Shown here piece after piece: positions 9,877 to 18,025 of a DNA stretch of 64,000 nucleotides. Below the pieces are notes generated by a model. The model ran no database searches, had not been told where the DNA came from, and saw nothing but the letters and a program-made list of their open reading frames with translations. The position numbers and the translations under genes were made by a program. The stretch comes from Sphingobium sp. 66-54 (GTDB taxonomy: Bacteria; Pseudomonadota; Alphaproteobacteria; Sphingomonadales; Sphingomonadaceae), in contig MKWI01000014.1 of assembly GCA_001899715.1 (NCBI GenBank), forward strand, positions 119,792 through 183,791, given 5' to 3'. Position 1 is the stretch's first letter. Each line of letters begins with the position of its first letter.

Positions 9877-12036
9877 ATGAAAGCTCGTCTGCTTGGCGCC
9901 GTCTGCGCCTTTGCCTGCCTGCCCGGCGCCGCCATGGCGCAGGAGGCCGATACCGCCAACGCCACGGAAGGCAATTTCCGCCTCGGCGAGATCATCGTCA
10001 CCGGCACGCGGCCGCAGGGCGTCGCCATCGGCAGCGAGACGCTGGGGCAGGATGCGATCGAGGCGTTCAACCGCGTGTCGCTGGAAGATGCCGCCAACCT
10101 CATCCCCGGCGTCAGCGCCGGCAACAGTGGCGGCTCGCGCAACGAGCGGCTGCTGTTCGTGCGCGGGTTCGACCGCTTCCAGGTGCCGGTCTCCATCGAC
10201 GGCATCCGCGTCTATCTGCCGGCCGACAACCGTCTCGATTACGGCCGCTTCCTCACCGCGGACGTGGCCGAGATCCAGGTCGCCAAGGGCTATGCCTCGG
10301 TGCTGGACGGGCCGGGCGCGATGGGCGGATCGGTCAACCTCGTCACCCGCAAGCCGACCAAGGCGCTGGAAATCGAGGCGCGCGGCCAGCTCGATCTCGG
10401 GCGGGACGTCGATTATGCCGGCTACTCCGCCTTCGGCCTGATCGGCACCCGGCAGGACACATGGTATGCGCAGGCAAGCTACGCCCGCAATTTCCGCGAC
10501 CATTGGGATCTGCCCGGCGGTTTCGTCCCCACCGCCAACGAGGATGGCGGCGAGCGCGACCTCAGCCGTACCGAGGATTCGCGCATCAACGTCAAGCTCG
10601 GCTACACGCCCAACGCGACCGACGAATATGCGATCAGCTACACTCGGCAGGACGGGTCCAAATATGCCCCGGTCAGCACCACGGACGATATCGTCCAGCC
10701 CATCGGCGTCGGCTATCCCACCCCGCGCTACTGGAGCTGGCCGGACTGGGACATCGAGAACATCTATTTCCTCTCGACCACCGCGCTCGGCGATCAGGCG
10801 ACGTTCAAAACGCGCATCTACCGCAACAAGTTCTTCAACATGCTGCGCTCGTTCGACGACCGCACGCTGAGCACGCAGAACGCGCCGCAGCCGCGCGTGT
10901 TCAACAGCCCATATTATGACGAGGCGTGGGGCGGCTCGGCCGAACTGGCGGTCGACCTGACGCCGGCGGACCGGCTGACCCTCGCCTTCCACTACCGCCG
11001 CGACAAGCATATCGAGGAGCAGCAGACCTTCCCCGACGTGGCGAACGACCCGGACGGCACCACCGAGCCGCCGCAGGAGAATCTGGAGGATACGTTCAGC
11101 TTCGCGGTCGAGAACCGCCTCGCCTTCACCCCCGCCCTCTCGCTGACGGTGGGCGCCAGCTTCGATTGGCGCGACATCAAGAAGGCGGAGGAATATGGCA
11201 CGCCGCCGGGCGGCTCGGGCAACCAGATCTTCAGCTATCCGCTCGCCAACACCAGCGCCTACAACTGGCAGGGCCGGCTCGACTGGGCGCCGGACGAGGC
11301 GAACGGCATGCACCTCTCCATTTCGCGCCGCTCGCGCTTCCCGACCATCTTCGAGCGGTTCAGCACGCAGTTCGGCACGGCGGCCTCCAACCCCGGCCTG
11401 CTGCCCGAGCGGGCGACCAACATCGAGCTGGGCGGCCACACCACCGCCGGCCCGCTGCGGCTGGAGGGCGCGGTTTTCTACAGCGATATCGACCGCGCCA
11501 TCGTCTCGGTGCGGCCGGTCGGCTCCAGCACCACGACGACGCGGCGCGAGAATCTGGGCAATGGCGAATATTACGGGGCGGAACTCTCCGCCACCGCGCA
11601 GCTTCTCCCGTCCTTCCAGATCGGGGCGAACTACAGCTATATCCGCCGCTCGTTCAAGATCAGCCCGCAGCCCGGCAGCATCCTGCCCGCCGCGTTCGAG
11701 CTGACCGACGTGCCGACCCACAAGGCGTTCGTCTATGCCAATTGGGAGCCGGTGGCGGGCCTCAGCATCGTGCCCACGGTCGAGTTCGCCTCGGACCGCA
11801 CGATCCTCGCCTCCTACGCACCGCCGCTCGCCTCTGCGCCGACCGTGGCCGGCCCGCCGGTCTATTATCGCGGCGGCAGCTATGTGAACGCCAGCCTGCG
11901 GATCAACTACGCGATCACCGAGCAGATCGAGCTGGGCGTGGGCGCCCGCAACCTGTTCGACGACTATTACGAGCTGGCGGACGGCTATCCCGAGCCCGGC
12001 CGCAGCATCTTCGTGACGGCGCGCGTCCGCTACTGA
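9877..12036 (+). CDS. TonB-dependent receptor
   Basis: A 719-residue receptor with signal peptide 1-22 (ends A-M-A-Q). A plug domain opens with G-E-I-I-V-T-G-T-R and contains R-G-F-D-R-F-x-V-P-V-S-I-D-G. The G-P-G-A-M-G-G-S-V-N-L-V-T end is at ~155, and the barrel ends in F-V-T-A-R-V-R-Y. The ATG at 9877 has GAAGGGG ten bases upstream. A strongly AT-rich stretch (tatatttatatctata, 9782-9797) between this gene and the divergent 9755 gene probably holds both promoters. Followed after 178 bases by a quinohaemoprotein dehydrogenase on the same strand, suggesting import and oxidation of a common substrate. Confidence 0.92.
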   Translation: MKARLLGAVCAFACLPGAAMAQEADTANATEGNFRLGEIIVTGTRPQGVAIGSETLGQDAIEAFNRVSLEDAANLIPGVSAGNSGGSRNERLLFVRGFDRFQVPVSIDGIRVYLPADNRLDYGRFLTADVAEIQVAKGYASVLDGPGAMGGSVNLVTRKPTKALEIEARGQLDLGRDVDYAGYSAFGLIGTRQDTWYAQASYARNFRDHWDLPGGFVPTANEDGGERDLSRTEDSRINVKLGYTPNATDEYAISYTRQDGSKYAPVSTTDDIVQPIGVGYPTPRYWSWPDWDIENIYFLSTTALGDQATFKTRIYRNKFFNMLRSFDDRTLSTQNAPQPRVFNSPYYDEAWGGSAELAVDLTPADRLTLAFHYRRDKHIEEQQTFPDVANDPDGTTEPPQENLEDTFSFAVENRLAFTPALSLTVGASFDWRDIKKAEEYGTPPGGSGNQIFSYPLANTSAYNWQGRLDWAPDEANGMHLSISRRSRFPTIFERFSTQFGTAASNPGLLPERATNIELGGHTTAGPLRLEGAVFYSDIDRAIVSVRPVGSSTTTTRRENLGNGEYYGAELSATAQLLPSFQIGANYSYIRRSFKISPQPGSILPAAFELTDVPTHKAFVYANWEPVAGLSIVPTVEFASDRTILASYAPPLASAPTVAGPPVYYRGGSYVNASLRINYAITEQIELGVGARNLFDDYYELADGYPEPGRSIFVTARVRY

Positions 12037-12129
12037 GGATCACCGGGGCGTTCGCCGGGAGCCAGAGCGCTTTCGGCGGACGCCAAGCGGCAACGGGCCG
12101 CATCGCCTAAACTCATCCTGACCCCCGTT

Positions 12130-12153
12130 CGTGTCGAGCGCAGTCGAGACACG
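12130..12153. repeat. Sphingomonad-type GTGTCGA palindrome
   Basis: CGTGTCGAGC and GTCGAGACACG form an imperfect palindrome between the receptor and the dehydrogenase. Similar TCGA-containing palindromes are common between sphingomonad genes. A longer reading of the next gene from 12131 would begin inside this repeat, one reason to reject that start. Confidence 0.55.
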
Positions 12154-12214
12154 CCCGACGCGAACGGATATGAGTCCTCCGCCGTCAGAGCGGCGACGAA
12201 CGGGAGCAGGGCGG

Positions 12215-14275
12215 ATGCGGACAGGCAGCATAGCGGCACGAGCGCTCCGGCATGCGCTCGCCCTCCCCATCCTCCTCGCCCTCACCGCCTGTGGAACCTC
12301 CGCCAGCGAGGAAGCCGACTGGCCCGTCTATGGCGGCGCAACCAACGAAAACCATTTCAGCCCGCTCGGTCAGATCAACGCCGGGACCGTCGCGCGCCTG
12401 AAGCCCGTCCACGCCATCGACCTGGCGGTGCCGCGCGCCAACAGCGAGCCGATCGAGGTCGGCGGCGTGCTCTACGTCACCGGCGGCCTCAGCATCGTGC
12501 AGGCGTTCGATGTCGAGACCGGCAAACGGCTGTGGCGCTTCGAGCCGCAGCTCGACTGGACGGCACCCAAAATGCGCTTCGGCTGGGGCGCGCGCGGCCT
12601 CGCCTATGCGGGCGGCCGCATCTTCGTGGGCGCGCAGGACGGCCAGCTTTTCGCCATCGACGCGAAGACCGGCAAGCAGATCTGGGCCGTGCAGACCACG
12701 CAGGGCCGCGACGATGGCCGCTACATCACCGGCGCACCACGCGTGTTCGGCGGGCGCGTCGTCATCGGCCATGGCGGCGCGGATTTCGCGCCCGTGCGCG
12801 GCTACGTCACCGCTTATGATGCCGCCACCGGCAAGCAGCTCTGGCGCTTCTACACCGTCCCCGGCGACCCGGCCAAAGGCTTCGAGGACGAGGCGCAGGC
12901 CATGGCGGCAAAGACCTGGACCGGCCAATGGTGGACCCACGGCGGCGGCGGCACCGTGTGGAACGCCATCACCTACGATCCCGATTACGACCGGCTCTAC
13001 CTCGGCACCGGCAACGGCGCGCCGTGGAACCCCAGGATCCGCAGCCCGCAAGGCGGCGACAATCTCTTCCTTGCCTCCATCGTCGCGCTCGACGCCAAAA
13101 CCGGCAAATATCTCTGGCACTATCAGGAGAATCCCGGCGAGGCGTGGGATTACAACAGCACGATGGACATCGCGCTCGCCCGCCTGCGGATCGGCGGCTA
13201 CCACCGCAACGTCATCCTGCACGCGCCCAAGAACGGCTTCTTCTACGTGATCGACCGCGAGACCGGGAAACCGATCTCCGCCGACAAGCTCGGCAAGGTG
13301 ACATGGGCCAGCCGCATCGACCTCAAGACAGGCCGCCCGGTCGAGAGCCCCGGCATGCGCTATGAAGGCGGCGCGGCGTCGGAAGTATGGCCCGGCAATC
13401 TCGGCCTGCACAACTGGCCGCCCATGGCGTTCAACCCCGGCACCGGCCTCGCTTATATCCCGGCAGTCGAGACCGGCATGAAGATGACCGATAAGGGCGT
13501 CGATCCCGCCCGCTGGCAGCCCATCCCCGGCGCGCTCAACAACGGCGTGCCGGAGCTTTACGCCGATGGCTTCCGCGCCACCGGCGCCGCCTCGCTGATC
13601 GCATGGGACCCGATCCACAAGAGCAAGGCATGGGAGGTCAGGACGCCCGCCCCGTGGAATGGCGGCGTGCTGGCCACCGCCGGCAAGCTCGTGTTTCAGG
13701 GCCAGATTGACGGGCATCTGGTTGCCTATGACGGCGCGACCGGCAAGCAGCTCTGGCGCTACCCCACCGGCACCGCCGCGCTCGGCACGCCCATTTCCTA
13801 CGCGCACAAGGGCCGGCAATATGTCAGCCTCGTCGTCGGCCCGCCGCTCGGTTCGCAATTCGTGCTCGAAGGGGTGAGCGCCCACGGCTACAATTACCGC
13901 ACCCAGCCCGCGCGCCTCGTCACCTTCGCGCTCGACGGCACCGGCACCATCCCCGCGCCCGCGACGCCCGGCCCGGAGCAGCCGCTCATCGACCCGGCGA
14001 TGCAGCTCGACCCCGCCAAGGTGTCGCTCGGCGGCGCGTTATGGGGCGCCTGCATGGCCTGCCATGGCACCGCCGCCCGCTCGCCCGGCTCCGCACCGGA
14101 CCTGCGCGCCTCGCCGCTGCACCATATGCAGGCCGCCTTCCGCCAGATCCTCCATGACGGCACGCTGGCGAGCCGGGGCATGCCCGCCTTCCCCGAGTTT
14201 ACCGACGCGCAGATCGAAGCGCTGCGCCACTATATCGAAGCCATGGCCCGCGCCGATAGAGCGCCGCCCCGCTAG
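12215..14275 (+). CDS. PQQ-dependent quinohaemoprotein alcohol dehydrogenase, lipoprotein
   Basis: A 686-residue protein. The N-terminus is a lipoprotein signal with lipobox L-T-A-C (~25-28), so it is probably membrane-anchored. An eight-bladed PQQ propeller follows, with repeated A-x-D-x-x-T-G-K-x-L/I-W blade motifs and the active-site segment E-A-W-D-Y-N. A C-terminal cytochrome c domain (from ~600) has G-A-C-M-A-C-H. Family members oxidise primary or secondary alcohols and pass electrons from PQQ through the haem to a carrier. The ATG at 12215 follows GGGAGCAGG. It follows a TonB receptor gene and precedes a convergent PepSY/receptor pair. No pqq biosynthesis genes are in the window. Confidence 0.92.
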   Translation: MRTGSIAARALRHALALPILLALTACGTSASEEADWPVYGGATNENHFSPLGQINAGTVARLKPVHAIDLAVPRANSEPIEVGGVLYVTGGLSIVQAFDVETGKRLWRFEPQLDWTAPKMRFGWGARGLAYAGGRIFVGAQDGQLFAIDAKTGKQIWAVQTTQGRDDGRYITGAPRVFGGRVVIGHGGADFAPVRGYVTAYDAATGKQLWRFYTVPGDPAKGFEDEAQAMAAKTWTGQWWTHGGGGTVWNAITYDPDYDRLYLGTGNGAPWNPRIRSPQGGDNLFLASIVALDAKTGKYLWHYQENPGEAWDYNSTMDIALARLRIGGYHRNVILHAPKNGFFYVIDRETGKPISADKLGKVTWASRIDLKTGRPVESPGMRYEGGAASEVWPGNLGLHNWPPMAFNPGTGLAYIPAVETGMKMTDKGVDPARWQPIPGALNNGVPELYADGFRATGAASLIAWDPIHKSKAWEVRTPAPWNGGVLATAGKLVFQGQIDGHLVAYDGATGKQLWRYPTGTAALGTPISYAHKGRQYVSLVVGPPLGSQFVLEGVSAHGYNYRTQPARLVTFALDGTGTIPAPATPGPEQPLIDPAMQLDPAKVSLGGALWGACMACHGTAARSPGSAPDLRASPLHHMQAAFRQILHDGTLASRGMPAFPEFTDAQIEALRHYIEAMARADRAPPR

Positions 14276-14283
14276 AAGCGCCA

Positions 14284-14366
14284 CCAGTGCTCCTGCGAAG
14301 GCAGGAGCCCAGGGCCCAGCCGCAGTACCTTGCCGCCATGGACTCCCGCCTTCGCAGGAGCACTGG
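14284..14366. repeat. Inverted pair of the dispersed CTCCTGCGAAGGCAGGAG repeat; probable terminator
   Basis: CCAGTGCTCCTGCGAAGGC (14284-14302) is perfectly complementary to GCCTTCGCAGGAGCACTGG (14348-14366), a 19-bp stem with a 45-base loop; the left arm also folds on itself. It starts nine bases after the dehydrogenase stop, between convergent genes. Confidence 0.75.
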
Positions 14367-14440
14367 CTCGTCCCTGTGGGGAAGGTCCATCCTTCCCGTC
14401 CCGAGCGAAGGCGCAACAACCCGGCGCTCAGCCGCGTCGC

Positions 14441-15526
14441 TTACTCCGCCGCCACCACCGGCATCCGCCGTGGCCGCGCGCGCGGCCTGGGGCGCTTGAA
14501 CCAGAAGGTCCACACCGCCAGCGTACCGAGCATCCCCAGCGTCAGGCCGGAGAGGGTCATCACCAGCCGGTAGGGCAGTCCTCCCACCTTGGCCGCATGC
14601 AACGGATAGAGGCGGTTGTAGAGCACCACCTGCGTCGGCGCGGCGCGGAAATCGCGGCTGCCCACCAGCGCGCCGGTATCGGCCGCGAACCACAGCATGG
14701 TGCGGCCGTTGGGCAGCCACTCCTCCGGCTGGCGCATGCGCACCGTCACCAGCCCGTGCTCGCCGCGCGGCGCACTGACGATCCGCAAGTCCGCCTCCGG
14801 AAAGCGCTCGTGCGCTGTCCTGATGAGCGCCCGCCAGTCAAAGTCCGGCGCCAGCGCAGCGTCCTTATAGGCCGGCGCGCCGGAGAAGCCCTTCAGCGCC
14901 GCCTCGGTCCCCGGCCCCAGCGCCACGCCCGCCAGCGGCCGGAACACGAATGTCGCGCCGGTGAATAGCGAGAGCAGCAACAGCGGCGCCATCACGATGC
15001 CGAGGTCGCGGTGATGCCGCACGATGGAGGGCCGCGTCAGCCGCGCCGGCCACAACCGGAAGGCGAAGGTCTTGCGCGTCCGCCACCACAGGATGATGCC
15101 GGAGATGACGAAGAACAGCCCGCACAGCGCCGCCACGCCCAGCGCCGTCTCCCCGGTGTGGCCGGTGAACAGATGATGGTGCAGGTCGAAGATCCACAGC
15201 TCCGGCCGTTCCCACTGGCTCGCCCAGCGCGTCACCACCCCGCCCGCCTGATCGGCATAGGCGCCGGCATCGCCCGCGAAGCTCAGCCGGTTGAGGCCGA
15301 AGCTGTCGCCGGCATAGAGGATGCTCTGCGTGCCCGCCGGGTCGCTCATCATGCGCTGCGTCGCCTCGGCTAGCGTCGTCACGTCGGTCACGCGCGCGTC
15401 GCCGGCATAGGGCAGCCGCACCCACGCATCCTTGTGGACGAGGAGGGCGCCAGTCAGCCCCATCATCGCGAGCAGCAGGCCGACCAACCCGCCCACCCAG
15501 CGGTGCAGGAGGTCGAGCAAGCGCAT
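14441..15526 (-). CDS. PepSY-associated membrane protein
   Basis: A 361-residue inner-membrane protein. It opens L-L-D-L-L-H-R-W-V-G-G-L-V-G-L, the first PepSY-TM helix with its conserved His. A central H-H-H-L-F-T-G-H-T-G-E sits before the second helix, I-L-W-W-R-T-R-K follows it, and H-R-D-L-G-I opens the third. About 100 residues shorter than the 6831 homologue and with a smaller periplasmic loop. Its ATG overlaps the upstream receptor stop by one base (TGATG), so the receptor and this protein are translationally coupled. Probable role: reductive release of iron or another metal from the chelate the receptor imports. Confidence 0.88.
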   Translation of the reverse strand: MRLLDLLHRWVGGLVGLLLAMMGLTGALLVHKDAWVRLPYAGDARVTDVTTLAEATQRMMSDPAGTQSILYAGDSFGLNRLSFAGDAGAYADQAGGVVTRWASQWERPELWIFDLHHHLFTGHTGETALGVAALCGLFFVISGIILWWRTRKTFAFRLWPARLTRPSIVRHHRDLGIVMAPLLLLSLFTGATFVFRPLAGVALGPGTEAALKGFSGAPAYKDAALAPDFDWRALIRTAHERFPEADLRIVSAPRGEHGLVTVRMRQPEEWLPNGRTMLWFAADTGALVGSRDFRAAPTQVVLYNRLYPLHAAKVGGLPYRLVMTLSGLTLGMLGTLAVWTFWFKRPRPRARPRRMPVVAAE

Positions 15527-17703
15527 CAGAAGCGGAAGTCCCAGCCCAGCGTGAAGGTGCGCCCCCGCCCCGCGAAAAAGGCGAGGTTATCATTCGGCAA
15601 GCGGGTGTCGCTGTTATAGTCGATGTAGAATTTGTCGAACAGATTCTGCACGCTGAGGCTCAGCCCGCCCAGCCCGGTGTCGTAGCGCAGATAGGCGTCG
15701 GTGATCGCATAGCCTTCGAAATTGTTGCGCGGGTCCGGGTTGGCCTTTCCGTAGAAACCGCGCGAGAGGTAGAATTGCGTCTGCAGCCGCGCCGAGAGCG
15801 GTCCGCGCGCATAGCTGATCGCCGCGTTGAAGCGGTCGGGCGAGATGTTGGTGCCGTCGAGATCGGTATCGACGACGCCGTCGACCCGGTCGCTATCGTA
15901 ACGGCCGATCAGATGTGCGTAGCCGCCGCTCAGCCGCAGTCCGTCGATCGGCGTCTGGATGCCGAGGTTGATCTCCAGCCCCTGGATCTCCACGCGCTGG
16001 CGCTGCACCTCGAAGATGCCGTTGCCCGCCGCGATCAGCACCTGCCCCTTGTTGCTGGACGACCAGAAATAGGCCGCGCTCGCATCCAGCGGGCCGCGTT
16101 TCACCTCCACGCCGATCTCGCGATTGTTGGAGATGACCGGGCTGATATCGAGATAATTGTCGAGGTCGATGCCCGGCTCGTCGATGGCGCGGGTAATGCG
16201 GCCGATGTCGGCCATGGTGTAGCCCTCGGCATAGCTCGCATAGCCGCGGATGCCCGGCACCGGCTCGATGATGATGCCGCCGTTGAACAGCACGTCGCTG
16301 AAGGTCGGCTTGCCGCCTTTCACATCCACGCCGCCATAGGTGGAGAGATCCGGCGCCTCATAAGTGTTGGAGGCCAGCGTGTGATAATCGTCGATCTTCA
16401 CCGCCGCATTCTCCCAGCGCACGCCGCCGGCCAGCCGCAGCTTGCCGTCGAACAGCTTGAGATTGGCCTGCGCGAAGGGCGCGATGCTCTGGAACTCGCT
16501 TGGCGGCACCCACACGCGGTCGGTGGCGATCAGCCGCTGCTCGGTCTTGTCGTAGAGCGCGTCGACGCCGAGGGTCGCGGTCAGCGCCTCGAAACCGGGG
16601 ACGGCGCGCTCGTAGCTGAACTTGGCGCCCAGCTTGCGCGAGCGGTTCTCGGACTGGTCGAACAGCGTGCCGACCGGCGCGATCGCCGGATCCTGGAACG
16701 AGGCGATCGGGTTCGGCTCGCCGCCGAAGGTATCGTAATTCCGGTTGAAGAAGAGCTGCGTCACCAGGTCGCCGCCCCACACGTCGCTGTCCGTATAGGA
16801 GAGCGCGACGCTCTCGGTCTTGTTGGCGGCGGGCTTGCCGGGCGGGTCGCCGCGCGTCGCGCTGGTCGGCAGGCCGGTGAGGCGGTTGCCGGCGAGGGGC
16901 ACGTAACGGCCATAGCCGTTCAATTCGTAGCGGTTGGCCATCAGGTCGAGCCGGCCAGTCTCGCCCACTTCCATGCCGATGCGCGCGAAAACATTGAGCG
17001 TCTTGGAGTCCTGCGTCTCGCCCTGCGTCAGGTTGATGCCGAGCGGGCGGCCCTCCCCGTCGAAGAACACGCCGCGCTTCTCGAAGGAAACGCCCACCGT
17101 CACGTCGAAGATGCCCGCCTTGTGCTGGACGAGCGCGGCGGCCTTGCCGCCCAGCCCCTCATTCTCGAACCCGTCGCTGGCGGTGCCCTGCAACAGCACC
17201 CGGCCGGACCAGCCCTCGGCCCTGGGCGCGCCGACCGTCACCTGGTTGACGATGCCGCCGGTGCCGCCGATGCCCTGCAAGGCGTTGGAACCGAAGATCA
17301 CCTCCACCCGGTCGATGAAGAAGCCGTCGATGGTGAAGCCGTCGCGGCTGCCGTCGCGCAGCGGGGTCGACTGCGGGATGCCGTTGATCGCGTAGAGCGG
17401 CGAGCGGCCGCGCAGCGACTCGCCCGCGCCGGAGAGCTTGCCGCGCGTCGGCGAGAAGGAGGGGGTCAGCGTCGCCACCGCGTCGACCACCGATCCGCCG
17501 ATCGCGATCTGCTGGGCCAGCTCCTCGGCGCCGATCACGTCGATGGTCAGCGGCAGCGCATTGGGCGGCAGCACGGTGCGCGCGGCGGTGATGACGATGG
17601 TGTCGCGGTCGCCCGCATCGGGCGCATCCGCCTGCGCAAAGGCGGGAACGGAGATCAGGCCGCAGGCCGCGGACGACAGCAGGCGGAAGGAAACGGAACG
17701 CAT
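15526..17703 (-). CDS. TonB-dependent receptor, probably siderophore class
   Basis: A 725-residue receptor with signal peptide 1-23 (P-A-F-A-Q) and plug motifs D-T-I-V-I-T-A-A-R-T and R-G-R-S-P-L-Y-A-I-N-G-I-P. The S-N-A-L-Q-G-I-G-G-T-G-G-I-V-N-Q segment ends the plug, and the last strand T-L-G-W-D-F-R-F ends in Phe. The ATG at 17703 follows AGAGGGGTGATA; the frame continues 28 codons upstream but has no leader there. A Fur-like site lies about 50 bases upstream and a PepSY protein is coupled downstream, which together point to ferric-siderophore uptake. The actual ligand is unknown. Confidence 0.93.
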   Translation of the reverse strand: MRSVSFRLLSSAACGLISVPAFAQADAPDAGDRDTIVITAARTVLPPNALPLTIDVIGAEELAQQIAIGGSVVDAVATLTPSFSPTRGKLSGAGESLRGRSPLYAINGIPQSTPLRDGSRDGFTIDGFFIDRVEVIFGSNALQGIGGTGGIVNQVTVGAPRAEGWSGRVLLQGTASDGFENEGLGGKAAALVQHKAGIFDVTVGVSFEKRGVFFDGEGRPLGINLTQGETQDSKTLNVFARIGMEVGETGRLDLMANRYELNGYGRYVPLAGNRLTGLPTSATRGDPPGKPAANKTESVALSYTDSDVWGGDLVTQLFFNRNYDTFGGEPNPIASFQDPAIAPVGTLFDQSENRSRKLGAKFSYERAVPGFEALTATLGVDALYDKTEQRLIATDRVWVPPSEFQSIAPFAQANLKLFDGKLRLAGGVRWENAAVKIDDYHTLASNTYEAPDLSTYGGVDVKGGKPTFSDVLFNGGIIIEPVPGIRGYASYAEGYTMADIGRITRAIDEPGIDLDNYLDISPVISNNREIGVEVKRGPLDASAAYFWSSSNKGQVLIAAGNGIFEVQRQRVEIQGLEINLGIQTPIDGLRLSGGYAHLIGRYDSDRVDGVVDTDLDGTNISPDRFNAAISYARGPLSARLQTQFYLSRGFYGKANPDPRNNFEGYAITDAYLRYDTGLGGLSLSVQNLFDKFYIDYNSDTRLPNDNLAFFAGRGRTFTLGWDFRF

Positions 17704-17750
17704 TATCACCCCTCTTGGAAAACGAGTTCCCGCTAATCCAGGAAAGGCGC

Positions 17751-17772
17751 TAATGCAAGTTATTCTCAATAT
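17751..17772 (-). promoter_or_regulatory. Fur-box-like site upstream of the 17703 receptor
   Basis: The site contains TGCAAGTTATTCTCAATA. Its minus-strand half ATTGAGAATAACTTGCA resembles known Fur-box halves (ATTGAGAAT...TGCA). Its distance of ~50 bases from the start codon suits an iron-repressed promoter. Confidence 0.45.
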
Positions 17773-17819
17773 AAAAGGACATGACAAACCGTCAGCCTTT
17801 TATCGCCCTTCACGCCCCT

Positions 17820-17855
17820 AAAAAAAAACACCCTGCCCCGCCGCGGAACCGGGCA
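17820..17855 (-). terminator. Rho-independent terminator of the sigma/FecR/receptor operon
   Basis: On the minus strand, a GC stem (TGCCC with GGGCA, 17834-17855) is followed shortly by nine consecutive T (A run at 17820-17828). It lies about 170 bases after the receptor stop at 18026. The stretch 17704-18025 holds this terminator plus the promoter of the 17703 receptor, with no gene visible. Confidence 0.6.
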
Positions 17856-18025
17856 CGCCGCCACACATCGGCTTGATTCCGGCGTCCTGCGAGCAAACCT
17901 TTGCCTTCCCGGTTCGCCCCGAGAAGGCTGTCCTCTCCCCCCAAGGCGATCAGCGCGGGCAAACGGCAGCCCCTTCCCCGACCATGGATAGCGAACCGCC
18001 GGGCCGCCTCCATTCCGGCGCTCCC

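Noticed and set aside
12131..12214. An upstream start for the quinohaemoprotein dehydrogenase.
   Set aside because: It begins inside a palindromic repeat and would bury the lipoprotein signal; the ATG at 12215 has a ribosome binding site.
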